Shown here: piece after piece, positions 32,662 to 41,175 of the stretch
How positions within the stretch are numbered: the first letter of the stretch is position 1
How the letters are laid out: every line of letters begins with the position of its first letter
Source of the DNA: UBA12014 sp029248335
Lineage (GTDB): Bacteria; Planctomycetota; Phycisphaerae; Phycisphaerales; SM1A02
Direction: 5' to 3'
Assembly: GCA_029248335.1 (NCBI GenBank)
Contig: JAQWJM010000026.1
Location: 1 to 64,000, forward strand
DNA length: 64,000 nt
Translations under genes and position numbers: made by a program
The notes under the pieces: generated by a model
The model's database searches: none
The model's input: only the letters and a program-made list of their open reading frames with translations
What the model was told of the DNA's origin: nothing

Positions 32662-33957
32662 ATGGAACGCGACGACGCCATTTCTCCGCCCGTCTCCCCG
32701 ATCGTGACCCCCTCGGACCTCGATTCGAGCCGGCTCCGTTCGCAGCGGCTGCTGCTGCTCGTGGTCCGCCTGCTGTTCCTCGTGCTGCTCGTCTCCATCT
32801 CGATGCTCACCATCGCGGGTCGGCAGTCCGGCCCGCTCGAATTCCGGCTGCAGACGTTCCTCGGCGTCCTGCTCGCCAGCGCCGCGGTGGGGACGATCGT
32901 GATCGTCCTCGACGTGATGACGCCCAACAAACGGCTGTCCTCGGTGGTCGGCGTCTACCTGGGGATCTGCTTCGGACTGCTCGCCGCGGTCGCGGTGAGC
33001 TTTCTGATCGACGTGGTCGCGAACGCGATGGGCGGGATCGAGAGCACCACCTCCATCTACCTCGGGGTCTCGAAGGCGACCCTCGCCCTGGTCTTCTGCT
33101 ACCTGTCCGTCTCGGTGGTGCTGACCACCAAGGATGATTTCCGCGTGGTCCTCCCCTACGTCGAGTTCGCCCGACAGGTCCGCGGGATCCGACCGCTGCT
33201 GGTCGACACCTCCTCGCTGGTCGACGGACGCATCGAGGACGTCGGACGAGCCGGTTTCATCGATGCACCGATCCTGATCGCCGAGTTCGTGCTGGAGGAA
33301 CTCCAGCGGCTGTCCGACAGCAACGATCGACAGAAACGGCTCCGCGGGCGTCGCGGTCTCGACGTGGTCACGAACATGCAGCAGAATCCGTTTCTCGACG
33401 TCGCGATCGATGGAACCCGACCGCCCGGGGTGGGCGTCGACGCGATGCTGGTCGAGATGGCCCGCGGTCAGGACCTTCGGATCCTGACCTCCGACCTGAA
33501 TCTGCGGAAGGTCGCCGAGATCAACGGCGTGACCGTCCTCAACATCAACGACATCGCCCGCTCCCTGCGGCCCGCCTCCCTTCCCGGCGAATCGATGGAG
33601 ATCGAGCTCGTCAAGGCCGGTGAGGAACCGTCCCAGGCGGTCGGCTATCTGCCGGACGGCAGCATGGTCGTGGTGCAGGATGGCGGCGGCCGGGTCGGCG
33701 ACATCGTCGAGGCGGTGATCACCAATTCACTCCAGACCGCGGGCGGAAGAATGATCTTCGCGAAACTCGCCGACGGTGATGCGACTGGTCCGGCTGATGG
33801 GACTGCTCGGCCTGACCCGGGGAATCCCGCGTCATCGGGCTCCATCGGACGGGCCGCGACATCGCAGCCCAAGGCGACCGGCCGCGGTCCCAAGGAAGGT
33901 GGCGGAAATTCGAGCGAGCGTGGGCGATCACCGAGACGCAAGTCCCGCCGCGACTGA
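32662..33957 (+). CDS. Membrane PIN/TRAM-domain protein, YacL-like
   Basis: A 431-aa protein with four hydrophobic spans near residues 25-155. A PIN nuclease-like domain follows at about 180-300 (LLVDTSSLVDGRIEDV, acidic residues in ILIAEFVLEELQRL, DLRILTSDLNLRKVAE). A TRAM domain, an RNA-binding beta barrel, lies near 310-375 (AVGYLPDGSMVVVQDG, GDIVEAVITNSLQT). This is the YacL layout, a membrane-attached putative ribonuclease of unknown target. The tail is Gly/Arg/Ser-rich and basic, which could bind RNA. The ATG at 32662 is favoured by the TAGAAT box. The last codon is 15 bases from the sulfotransferase stop. Confidence 0.85.
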   Translation: MERDDAISPPVSPIVTPSDLDSSRLRSQRLLLLVVRLLFLVLLVSISMLTIAGRQSGPLEFRLQTFLGVLLASAAVGTIVIVLDVMTPNKRLSSVVGVYLGICFGLLAAVAVSFLIDVVANAMGGIESTTSIYLGVSKATLALVFCYLSVSVVLTTKDDFRVVLPYVEFARQVRGIRPLLVDTSSLVDGRIEDVGRAGFIDAPILIAEFVLEELQRLSDSNDRQKRLRGRRGLDVVTNMQQNPFLDVAIDGTRPPGVGVDAMLVEMARGQDLRILTSDLNLRKVAEINGVTVLNINDIARSLRPASLPGESMEIELVKAGEEPSQAVGYLPDGSMVVVQDGGGRVGDIVEAVITNSLQTAGGRMIFAKLADGDATGPADGTARPDPGNPASSGSIGRAATSQPKATGRGPKEGGGNSSERGRSPRRKSRRD

Positions 33958-33972
33958 CCGGCCCACCGACGG

Positions 33973-35493
33973 TCAATCCTCGACCGAGGCATGTCCGCGT
34001 TCGAACGCCGCCATCCGATTCCCGAACGCCTTCGCCCGGTCGAGACCACCGCGACCGATCGGCTGCCGAACCTGGTGCATCGACAGCGTCGGCATGAAGC
34101 GGCGTCCGCCTCGCCCTTCCTCGGAGCGGTGCGGCTCGAGGCACCGAGGATCCCAGGGAAGCCCGAGAAACTCGATCAGTCCGCGGATCCGGGGCTCCGG
34201 CTCGGTCACCAGTGCGGTGTAGTCGACTTCGAACCAGGGGTTCGGCAGTCGTTCGCGCATCGCGTTCGTGAACCGGGCCTGGCTTCGGATCATCCGGCCG
34301 ATCCAGTCGAGACGCGTGGTCCAGGGCATGCGATCGTGCGCGAGATTCTGACCGTAGATCGAGATCGCCACGTCCCCGGGTTCACGATCGAGGGTGATGA
34401 TGCGGGCATGCGGGAACCACCGACCGATGACCGGAAGGTGCTGCCAGTTCGAAAGATGCTTGTTCACGATGCGATCCGACCGGCCGAACAACGCGGTCTG
34501 CCGTTCCAGGTAGTCCGAACGCATTCGTTCGAGCAGGTCGGGCGGCGCCCCGGCGAGTCCGTCGCCCCCGCTTCCGTCGATCTGATCGCGAAATCCTCGA
34601 AGCACGTCGCCCACGAGGCCGGTCTCCCCCGCCCCGTGCGCCTGGGGATGGACGCCGATGATCCGCTCCACCAGCGACGTTCCGCTCCGCGGGAGCGACG
34701 CGATGAACACCGGAACCTCGGTCGCCTCCGCCGTGCTCGGATCGGTTCCGGCTTCGATCCGGTCGGTCGCGGCGATGATCTCGTCGAGCCGCCGGTCCCA
34801 GGCATCGGGATCGAACGGCACCGGAAGGACCGCGTGGGCGGCGTCGTAGGCGTCCATCGCCTCGTCGATCCGGCCCAGTTTCTCGAGCATCCGGCCGCGA
34901 TGGAGCAGCAGTCGACGGCGGACCGGCGGCGGCGTCGACGACGCGTCCAACAGACGATCCGCGACGACCAGCGCGTCCTCCCGACGTCCCGCGAGCTCGA
35001 GGACGTTCGCGTACGACTCTCCCATCTCCGGATCGAGCCCCCGCTTCGAGATCGCCCGCTCGACGAACTCGATCGCTCGATCGTGATCGCCGGCACCCTC
35101 GAGGGCCTGCACGAGCATCGCTTCAGCGCGACGGTTGCCGGGCATGCGACGACACGCTTCGCGGGCGGACGCGATCATCTCCGAGTACCGGCCACCGAGC
35201 TTGTGGATCACCGCCTGATCGAGTGGGATCATGGGATTCCGCGGGTCGGCCTTGTGGGCGCGATCGAGGATCCGCTGCGCGTCGAGCATCAATCCACCCT
35301 TCAGCAGGATCAACGCCTTGATCCGAAGCGCGTTCGGGTCCTTCGGATTCCGGGCGACCGCGGCGTCCACGAGTCGGGCCGCCTCCACCGTGCGGCCGGC
35401 GTGGAAGAGCTCGGTGGCTCGCTGGAGATTCGGATCAGGCGCCCCCGTCCGCGGAGCGCGACTGCCGGGTCTGCTCGTGGGTTTCCGCTTCAT
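33973..35493 (-). CDS. TPR-sulfotransferase fusion protein
   Basis: A 506-aa protein. The N-terminal half (about 25-230) has tetratricopeptide-like pairs (RATELFHAGRTVEAARLVD, KDPNALRIKALILLKGG, PIPLDQAVIH-type segments). The C-terminal half is a PAPS-dependent sulfotransferase: the phosphosulfate loop is FIASLPRSGTSLVERII near residue 242, with HLSNWQHLPVIGRWFPHARIITLDREP as the 3'-phosphate region. The acceptor is unknown; such fusions occur widely in planctomycetes and may modify proteins or glycans. The ATG at 35493 is chosen over the GTG two codons earlier because TAGCAT would overlap the latter's leader. It lies downstream of flgE but probably has its own promoter. Confidence 0.85.
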   Translation of the reverse strand: MKRKPTSRPGSRAPRTGAPDPNLQRATELFHAGRTVEAARLVDAAVARNPKDPNALRIKALILLKGGLMLDAQRILDRAHKADPRNPMIPLDQAVIHKLGGRYSEMIASAREACRRMPGNRRAEAMLVQALEGAGDHDRAIEFVERAISKRGLDPEMGESYANVLELAGRREDALVVADRLLDASSTPPPVRRRLLLHRGRMLEKLGRIDEAMDAYDAAHAVLPVPFDPDAWDRRLDEIIAATDRIEAGTDPSTAEATEVPVFIASLPRSGTSLVERIIGVHPQAHGAGETGLVGDVLRGFRDQIDGSGGDGLAGAPPDLLERMRSDYLERQTALFGRSDRIVNKHLSNWQHLPVIGRWFPHARIITLDREPGDVAISIYGQNLAHDRMPWTTRLDWIGRMIRSQARFTNAMRERLPNPWFEVDYTALVTEPEPRIRGLIEFLGLPWDPRCLEPHRSEEGRGGRRFMPTLSMHQVRQPIGRGGLDRAKAFGNRMAAFERGHASVED

Positions 35494-35502
35494 CGTCACT
35501 CC

Positions 35503-35508
35503 ATGCTA
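35503..35508 (-). promoter_or_regulatory. TAGCAT box nine bases before the sulfotransferase ATG
   Basis: TAGCAT-N9-ATG (35493). The GTG at 35499 is only three bases away from it, too close to be the start of a transcript from this box. Confidence 0.3.
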
Positions 35509-35638
35509 TTCGAAGCCGTCGTCGAAGCCGTCGTCGAACCCCTCGTCCCGGAACGACGAACCGCGGCCGAAGGCGTCCCCTCGGGCGCCCGCGACCGCGG
35601 TGGGCTCGTCTTCATCGAGCGACTCGCTTCCCCGATCG

Positions 35639-37378
35639 TCAACGACCGAGGGCGAGAAGCTGCGTCATCAGTTCATCGGTCGTCGTGATCACTCGACTTG
35701 CGGCCGAGTAACCGGTCGACGCGAGAATCATGTCGATGAACTCCTGAGAGAGATCCACGTTGGAGAGTTCGAGCGCGCCGCCCACGATCCGGCCGGTGCC
35801 GAACTCCCGGGCGGTCGCGATCAGGGGCGTGCCCGAGTTGGGCCCGCCGCCGAAGAGGTTGTCGCCGACGTCGACCAGTCCCTCCGGATTGGAGAACTTC
35901 GCGAGCGCGACCTGACCGATGGTCCGGGTGAGCCCGTTGGTGAAGGAACCGGAGATCATCCCGTCCTCGCCGATCGAGAACGAGCCGAGGGTGCCGATCG
36001 GCGATCCGTCCTGGTAGACGGCCGCGAAGTTGCTGGCGCTGTCGGTGAAGCTCGACACCGAGTCGGTGCCGCTGTCGAAGTCCATGTTGACGGTGAGCGG
36101 GTTGACCGCGCCGTTCGCCCGCTGGATCGAGAAGCTCTGGTTGGTGGCACCGACGAATCGACCGTTCGCGTCGAAGCTGACCTCACCGAGGGCGAGGAGG
36201 CGGTCGGCGGCGTCGTTGTCGCTGGACTCCGCGACGAACTCCCAGGTCGTGCCGCCGGAGGCCTGCGTGCCCTGCAGCACGAAGGAGAGATCGATGGTGA
36301 GCGGCGTGCCGAGCGAGTCGTAGACCACGAAGCTCGTCCGGACGCTCTCGCCCTCCGCATCGGAGATCTTGGACATCACCAGGGGATTGGCGAGTCCGGA
36401 ACCCGGCGTGTCGATCGTGATGTCGCCGGTCTCGATGTCGAGATCCTGCACCGTTCCCTCGTTGCCGGTGATCACGATGGATCCGTCGACCCCGATGGTG
36501 ACCGAGCCGCCCAGGTCGCTGACGCTGCCGATCGCGGTGGAGTCGGTGCCGAGGTACTCGTCGAGGAAGTCGATGTAGTCGCCGAAGGTCGTCGCGTTGC
36601 TGGTGATCTCGAAGCTGGCGGATCCGAGGTCCTTGCCGCCCTTCTCGACCCCGGCGATGGTGATGGTGCTGCCGACCACCGATGCCGCCTCGAAGGCGAG
36701 CGTGAAGCCGCCCGCCCCGTCGCTCACGTAGATGTCCTGCGCTCCGAACTGGGTCGAGCCGTCGACCGGCGTGGTGCCACCCGCATCCGTGTAGAAGGCT
36801 CGGGTCTCGTGCACCGAACCGGTGGTGGCGATCTCCCCCGAGGCGTTCAGGTTGCCGTTGAAGATGACGTTGCTGGTCTGCTCGGCGAGGGTGAGCGTGC
36901 CCACCGGGATGTTCAGTTCCGCGAGGTTGCCCTCGACGATGTTGAACTGGTCGTCGACCGCGTAGCCCATGACCTTCGCCCCGGACTGGGTCATCAGGTC
37001 GTTCTCGGGGTTGCGGATGAAGCCGCCCGACCGGGTGAAGTACCGCGATCCCGCCTGGTTCACGATGAAGAACCCGTCACCCTCGATCGCGAGGTCGGTG
37101 GCCACGCCGGTGACCCCGATCGCACCGTTGGTGAAGTTGCGCTGGGTGCCGCCGATGGTCACGCCGAGACCGATCTGGCCCGGGTTGCTTCCGCCGGTCG
37201 CGTCTCCGGGGGCCGTGCCGAGCGAGAAGTTCCGACTGAAGGTCGGCGCGAACGTCATGCGGTTCGACTTGTAGGCCGTCGTGTTGACGTTGGCGATGTT
37301 GTTGCCGATCACGTCGAGGCGACGCGAGTTGCTGGTGAGACCGGAAAGACCGGTGAAGAGTGCGGTGGTGGATGCCAT
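35639..37378 (-). CDS. flgE: Flagellar hook protein FlgE
   Basis: The 579-aa building block of the flagellar hook, exported by the flagellar type III system. The N-terminus MASTTALFTGLSGLTSNSRRLDVIGNNIANVNT, read in two parts, is the rod/hook family core. The middle carries GFFIVNQAGSRYFTRSGGF and the FlgE-specific domain. The end has LSQEFIDMILASTGYSAASRVITTTDELM, the C-terminal helix shared by axial proteins. It is about 170 aa longer than the E. coli protein owing to insertions in the surface domain. It is the last gene of the flagellar run and follows the flagellar-operon protein by 27 bases. Confidence 0.95.
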   Translation of the reverse strand: MASTTALFTGLSGLTSNSRRLDVIGNNIANVNTTAYKSNRMTFAPTFSRNFSLGTAPGDATGGSNPGQIGLGVTIGGTQRNFTNGAIGVTGVATDLAIEGDGFFIVNQAGSRYFTRSGGFIRNPENDLMTQSGAKVMGYAVDDQFNIVEGNLAELNIPVGTLTLAEQTSNVIFNGNLNASGEIATTGSVHETRAFYTDAGGTTPVDGSTQFGAQDIYVSDGAGGFTLAFEAASVVGSTITIAGVEKGGKDLGSASFEITSNATTFGDYIDFLDEYLGTDSTAIGSVSDLGGSVTIGVDGSIVITGNEGTVQDLDIETGDITIDTPGSGLANPLVMSKISDAEGESVRTSFVVYDSLGTPLTIDLSFVLQGTQASGGTTWEFVAESSDNDAADRLLALGEVSFDANGRFVGATNQSFSIQRANGAVNPLTVNMDFDSGTDSVSSFTDSASNFAAVYQDGSPIGTLGSFSIGEDGMISGSFTNGLTRTIGQVALAKFSNPEGLVDVGDNLFGGGPNSGTPLIATAREFGTGRIVGGALELSNVDLSQEFIDMILASTGYSAASRVITTTDELMTQLLALGR

Positions 37379-37405
37379 GTCGGACTCCTGGACTCGCTCG
37401 GCGGC

Positions 37406-37927
37406 TCAGGCCGCGTCGTCGCGTGTGATGGACGGGGATTCGGATTCCGGACCGGTGGAGGCGTGTTCAAGCGCCTCGACGATCCCGGTGGGAAGACTGG
37501 TGGCGACCGGCCCGGTGGCGCTGGTCGGTGTGGCCTCGGCGTCGCCGCCGAGCCGGACCGCGGCGTCGATGGGAAGCAGCGGCGTGGAGGAGGCGTCGTC
37601 GGCCGCGAGCTCGCCGTCGATCCGGCGTTCCGCGACCTCGAGCAGCAGCGGTCGATCCTCGGCGATCACGAGCACCCGCTCGTAGCCCGCGGCCTCCGCG
37701 GCGTCGGCGATGCCGGCGAGACGCTCGGCGAACCGATCCTCGACCGGCTCCTCGAGGCGGGCCTGGTCGATCGAACGACCGCTCGCGAACTCGCCGTCGG
37801 CGGCGCGGGCGAGGAGATCGTCGAAGTCCGCGGTCTCGACCGACGCCCGACCCTCCGCCGAGCCGATCCCGGCGGGTCGGACCGCCGGTTCGAGTCGTCG
37901 AAGAAGTTGTCGGGGATCGATGTTCAC
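37406..37927 (-). CDS. Flagellar-operon protein between flgD and flgE
   Basis: A 173-aa protein. The segment ERLAGIADAAEAAGYERVLVIAEDRPLLLEVAERRI (residues about 70-105, quoted by its ends) resembles the small flagellar-operon proteins found between flgD and flgE in Bacillus-type operons. Those have the same charged helix followed by a LVxxDDxxxIVxxxxxT strand. Their role is not settled. The ends are low-complexity. Position and helix-strand pattern are the main support; sequence identity is low. Confidence 0.5.
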   Translation of the reverse strand: MNIDPRQLLRRLEPAVRPAGIGSAEGRASVETADFDDLLARAADGEFASGRSIDQARLEEPVEDRFAERLAGIADAAEAAGYERVLVIAEDRPLLLEVAERRIDGELAADDASSTPLLPIDAAVRLGGDAEATPTSATGPVATSLPTGIVEALEHASTGPESESPSITRDDAA

Positions 37928-37992
37928 GTGCGGATGTTCCGGGTGGTGCCCGATGCGGCTCGGGAGTGGATCGGAGGAGGATCGAAGGAGGA

Positions 37993-38412
37993 TCAGGGGA
38001 GCGTGCTGGGGTCGACGATGATCTCGACGTTGTCCATCGGGAGGAGGTAGCCGCTGCTCAGTTCGAGCGACACGGAGTCACCCTCGCGAAGCACGGACAG
38101 CACCGATCCCGCGGTGCGATCACCGGTCGGCAGAATTCCCTGCACGGTCTTGCCGAGCAGGTTGCCCGCGGAGGAGAGCTGGTTCTGGAAGACGATGTTC
38201 TCGAGCTTCTCGGTCATCGAGATGTCGGATTCGATCTGACGGATCGAGTTCAACTGGTCGAGCAGCGCGGAGGAGTCGTTGGGCTCGAACGGATCCTGCT
38301 GCTGCAGTTCCGTGAAGATGATCTGCATGAAGTCCTCGGAGGACATCTCGTTGAATCGATTGGCGCCGGAGTTGCCCGCCACGCTCGATGCTGCCGATGG
38401 AATCGCACTCAT
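37993..38412 (-). CDS. flgD: Flagellar hook assembly protein FlgD (short form)
   Basis: A 139-aa hook cap protein, needed to add FlgE to the growing hook. The N-terminal export and capping motif is MSSEDFMQIIFTELQQQDPFEPNDSSALLDQLNS. A short C-terminal strand region follows (VLREGDSVSLELSSGYLLPMDNV). It lacks the tudor and Fn3-like domains of enteric FlgD (about 230 aa) and equals the Bacillus length. Gene order fliK-flgD supports the call. Confidence 0.92.
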   Translation of the reverse strand: MSAIPSAASSVAGNSGANRFNEMSSEDFMQIIFTELQQQDPFEPNDSSALLDQLNSIRQIESDISMTEKLENIVFQNQLSSAGNLLGKTVQGILPTGDRTAGSVLSVLREGDSVSLELSSGYLLPMDNVEIIVDPSTLP

Positions 38413-38430
38413 GGAAGAAACCTCCGTGAC

Positions 38431-40008
38431 TCACTCGTTCGAGGTCCCGCCGGAACCGGCGAGCACCTCCTGGAAGCGGTCCGATTCGGACCGGTTCCGT
38501 TCCGACCGTCGGTGCGTCGCGTCGTCGCGTCGTCCCCGACTTCGTTCGTCCGAGGCATCCTGCCGGTCGGACGATCCCTGGCCGTTTCGGGCATCCTGCC
38601 CGTCGCCGCGGGAATCCCCGCGTGGCCCGGACGAGTCCGCGGTGGTTCGGGCCGTCGACTCGACCGTGAGTCGCTCGACCGCGAAGCCGCGATCCTCGAG
38701 GGCATGTCGCAACACACCCAGGTTCTCTCGAAGCAACCCGCGTGCCGCGTCTCCGGCGGCCGCGAGGACCACCTGCACCCGACCCGCATCGAGACTCATC
38801 TCCATCCGGACCTGGCCGAGATTTCCGGGATCCAGTCGCATCACGAGGGTTCCGCCGCGTTGGGAGGTCAGCGCCTGAAGGCCTCGCGCGACGCCTCCGA
38901 GGGTGCGTCCCGATTCCGCGTTCGCCTCGACCGGCGCAACCGACGCCGGTCCGGTCGGCAGGGACTGCGCGTCCGGCCCCGTGGAGCTCGGCCCCGCGAC
39001 GCCGGCGGTGGCCGAAATCGATCCGACCGCGGCGACGGCCGTCGATCCCGGGACATTCGTCGACCTGACGCCGTTGCTCGCGTCCCCGTCGGCACGGGCG
39101 TTTCGAAGTTCGGTGTTCATTTCGGCGGCGCGGGCGACGGCGGTGCCGGCCGGTGGTCGCGGCTCCGGCTTCCCGTTCACCCCTCCCCGCGATCGCGGAT
39201 CGATCGCGGCGGTGGCCCCCGGATCCAGGACCCGCATGCCTTCCGGAATCGCCTTCGCACCCGTTCCATCACCGACCGATGTCGTGGCTGCCGCCGCGCC
39301 GTTCGAATCGGTCCGGGTCACGGCTCGTTGATCGGTCGTCGATCGGACCGCACCGCTCGCGGAGGCCGCTGCGGTCGCGGTGGTCTGGTTGATCGGGCCG
39401 GCCGGGTTGGTCGCGGCGGCCATGCCCTGTCCCGAAGCGGTCGACGGATCGGGCAGACCGGTGTTCGATCCGACCTTCGCCGCGACGCCCATGCCCGGCG
39501 TCGTGATCCGTCCGGCTTCCATCCCGCGATCCTGTCCGTCGGTTCCACCCGGATGCGACGATCCGGTCTCACCGGGAGCTCCGACTCCACCGCCGCCCGC
39601 CGTGAGCACGGAGGTGGAATCGATCCTGCCCGCGAGCGTCGCCGGGCCGGACGCCACGACATCGACGGGGTCGGACTGGTCGCCCGGGTTCGGAATCGAT
39701 CCTGATTCCAACTCGACCGGCGATGGATCCGAGTCCTCATCCCCGAGCGTCCGGTCGGTGGATTCGCCCGAAGACGACGTCGATCGCTCGTCCTCGGTGT
39801 TTCGATCCGCGGCCTCGATGTTCGATGGTCGCGCAGGATCCGCGGACTCGCTCGCGCCGGTTTCGCGCCGATCGCCATCCACTCGCGCCGTTTCGAGGGA
39901 ACGCGAGGCGTCCTCCAGCGTTCCGGCGAAGGGCGGGGTATCAGGCCTGGAATCCGCCTCCGGGGGCGTTGGAGGCTGAATCGCGGGTTGAATCGGCATC
40001 GCCTGCAT
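38431..40008 (-). CDS. fliK: Flagellar hook-length control protein FliK
   Basis: A 525-aa exported ruler protein that measures hook length and switches the export apparatus. The first 350 residues are low-complexity and Ala/Gly/Ser/Thr/Pro-rich, as expected. The conserved C-terminal domain is present near 400-465: GGTLVMRLDPGNLGQVRMEMSL and GRVQVVLAAAGDAARGLLRENL. A Ser/Asp/Arg-rich tail ends it. The ATG at 40008 (MQAMPIQPAIQPP) is favoured; it lies inside the last 68 bases of the upstream gene in another frame. A later Met at 39999 is also possible. Confidence 0.85.
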   Translation of the reverse strand: MQAMPIQPAIQPPTPPEADSRPDTPPFAGTLEDASRSLETARVDGDRRETGASESADPARPSNIEAADRNTEDERSTSSSGESTDRTLGDEDSDPSPVELESGSIPNPGDQSDPVDVVASGPATLAGRIDSTSVLTAGGGGVGAPGETGSSHPGGTDGQDRGMEAGRITTPGMGVAAKVGSNTGLPDPSTASGQGMAAATNPAGPINQTTATAAASASGAVRSTTDQRAVTRTDSNGAAAATTSVGDGTGAKAIPEGMRVLDPGATAAIDPRSRGGVNGKPEPRPPAGTAVARAAEMNTELRNARADGDASNGVRSTNVPGSTAVAAVGSISATAGVAGPSSTGPDAQSLPTGPASVAPVEANAESGRTLGGVARGLQALTSQRGGTLVMRLDPGNLGQVRMEMSLDAGRVQVVLAAAGDAARGLLRENLGVLRHALEDRGFAVERLTVESTARTTADSSGPRGDSRGDGQDARNGQGSSDRQDASDERSRGRRDDATHRRSERNRSESDRFQEVLAGSGGTSNE

Positions 40009-40702
40009 CGGGGTTCTCCGGATCCACCGCATCGATCGCGGTTCGATCTCGGAGTTGCAGAAGCAATTCCCCTGCCATCGCGGTCTTGCCCCGCTCGATG
40101 AAGCCTTCGAGGATCTCCTGCCGACGCTCCTCCTCGACCGCCGCAAGGAGGTCGACCACCAGAAGCGTTTCATCCCGCGAGAGAAAATCCTCTACGACCG
40201 CGATCGCCGCATCGATCTCGATGGCCGTGACGTCCCCGACCAGTCGGACGAATTCGGCATCGCGGGATCGTGCCTCCATCGTGGCGATCCTCGCTTCCCG
40301 CGCATCGAGCGCCGAGGACCGTGCGGCCCGCAGCCGGTCGAACTGCAGCGCCTGCTGATCGATCTCCCGCTTGAGGGTCTCGGCCTGGCGTTGCAGACGG
40401 GCCTGCCCGAGACGCTCCAGTTCGCGGTACTGCTCCTGGGCGTCGATCGCCCCCTCCGTCGAGAAGGGCATCTGGCCCCAACGTTCGAGTTCGATGGCCT
40501 CTTCCGCGGCCTGCGCGTCGAGCGCGGCTCGTTCGCTGACCAGTCGCGCGGCTTCCGCGGTCGGGATCCGGAAGAGTTCACGCACCTCGTCGAGTCGATC
40601 CTGATCGAGCCGTTCGGTCCAGCCGAGCCAGCCGATCGCGAGTCCGATCGCGAGCAGGTTCACCACGGCGAGGAAGGCGATCATGTTCCAGAGCGTTCGC
40701 AT
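39941..40702 (-). CDS. YlxF/MotE-like flagellar protein
   Basis: A 253-aa protein with one N-terminal membrane span (MIAFLAVVNLLAIGLAIGWLG), a long charged coiled coil (about 60-155) and a helical end resembling the MgtE N-domain (VVEDFLSRDETLLVVDLLAAVEEERRQEILEGF). This is the layout of YlxF, found between fliJ and fliK in Bacillus, and of MotE. Such proteins are membrane-anchored factors of the flagellar base; the exact role is debated. Its start shares one base with the fliJ stop (TGATG). Confidence 0.75.
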   Translation of the reverse strand: MRTLWNMIAFLAVVNLLAIGLAIGWLGWTERLDQDRLDEVRELFRIPTAEAARLVSERAALDAQAAEEAIELERWGQMPFSTEGAIDAQEQYRELERLGQARLQRQAETLKREIDQQALQFDRLRAARSSALDAREARIATMEARSRDAEFVRLVGDVTAIEIDAAIAVVEDFLSRDETLLVVDLLAAVEEERRQEILEGFIERGKTAMAGELLLQLRDRTAIDAVDPENPDAGDADSTRDSASNAPGGGFQA

Positions 40703-41157
40703 CAGAGGGACTCCACCGTTCGTCGGGACCCGCGGATCACCGCCATTTCATCGAGTTCGGCCTGTTCGCGTCGATCCTGTTCCCGTCGCCACGCCTCGAA
40801 TCGACGCTCCTTGAGAATCTCCACGGCGCGTCGCGCCCGGGAGGCCGCTCGAAGGCCCTCGCGGAGCGTCTCGAGCCGGCGGTGGATCCCCGCCAGCTCC
40901 AGCACCACCCGCTGGGCGTCCCGCATCTCGGCGAGCGACGCGTTGGCCTGGCCACGGAGACTCGACGCGTCGATTCGGCCTTCGAGGCGACCTCGAAGCT
41001 GGGATCTGGCTTCACCGATCTGTGACTGTCGCCGCCGGAGTCCGTCCTCCAGTCGACGTCGCGCGGTCTCCATTTCCGCCACGCGGCGATGTTCCTCGCG
41101 CTCGGCGCGAAGCCGGGCGTCGAGCACCGCCTGCAGTTGGAATCGAAACCTGGGCAT
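40702..41157 (-). CDS. fliJ: Flagellar export chaperone FliJ
   Basis: A 151-aa coiled-coil protein. It begins MPRFRFQLQAVLDARLRAE, the usual FliJ opening (FxFxLxxVLxxR), and is helical and charged throughout. FliJ works with FliI and FliH at the export gate, helping to use the proton gradient and to recycle chaperones. Its length matches the family (about 147). It sits right after fliI, as in most flagellar operons. Identity to any one FliJ is low, so position counts. Confidence 0.82.
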   Translation of the reverse strand: MPRFRFQLQAVLDARLRAEREEHRRVAEMETARRRLEDGLRRRQSQIGEARSQLRGRLEGRIDASSLRGQANASLAEMRDAQRVVLELAGIHRRLETLREGLRAASRARRAVEILKERRFEAWRREQDRREQAELDEMAVIRGSRRTVESL

Positions 41158-41175
41158 GAAGGGAGGAACCTCGGG

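Noticed and set aside
35506..35660. Minus-strand frame after flgE coding an acidic tail with repeated DDGF
   Set aside because: It has no start codon after the previous in-frame TGA, and FlgE already has its normal C-terminal helix, so neither a gene nor a needed frameshift is supported. It reflects a 12-base repeat in the DNA.
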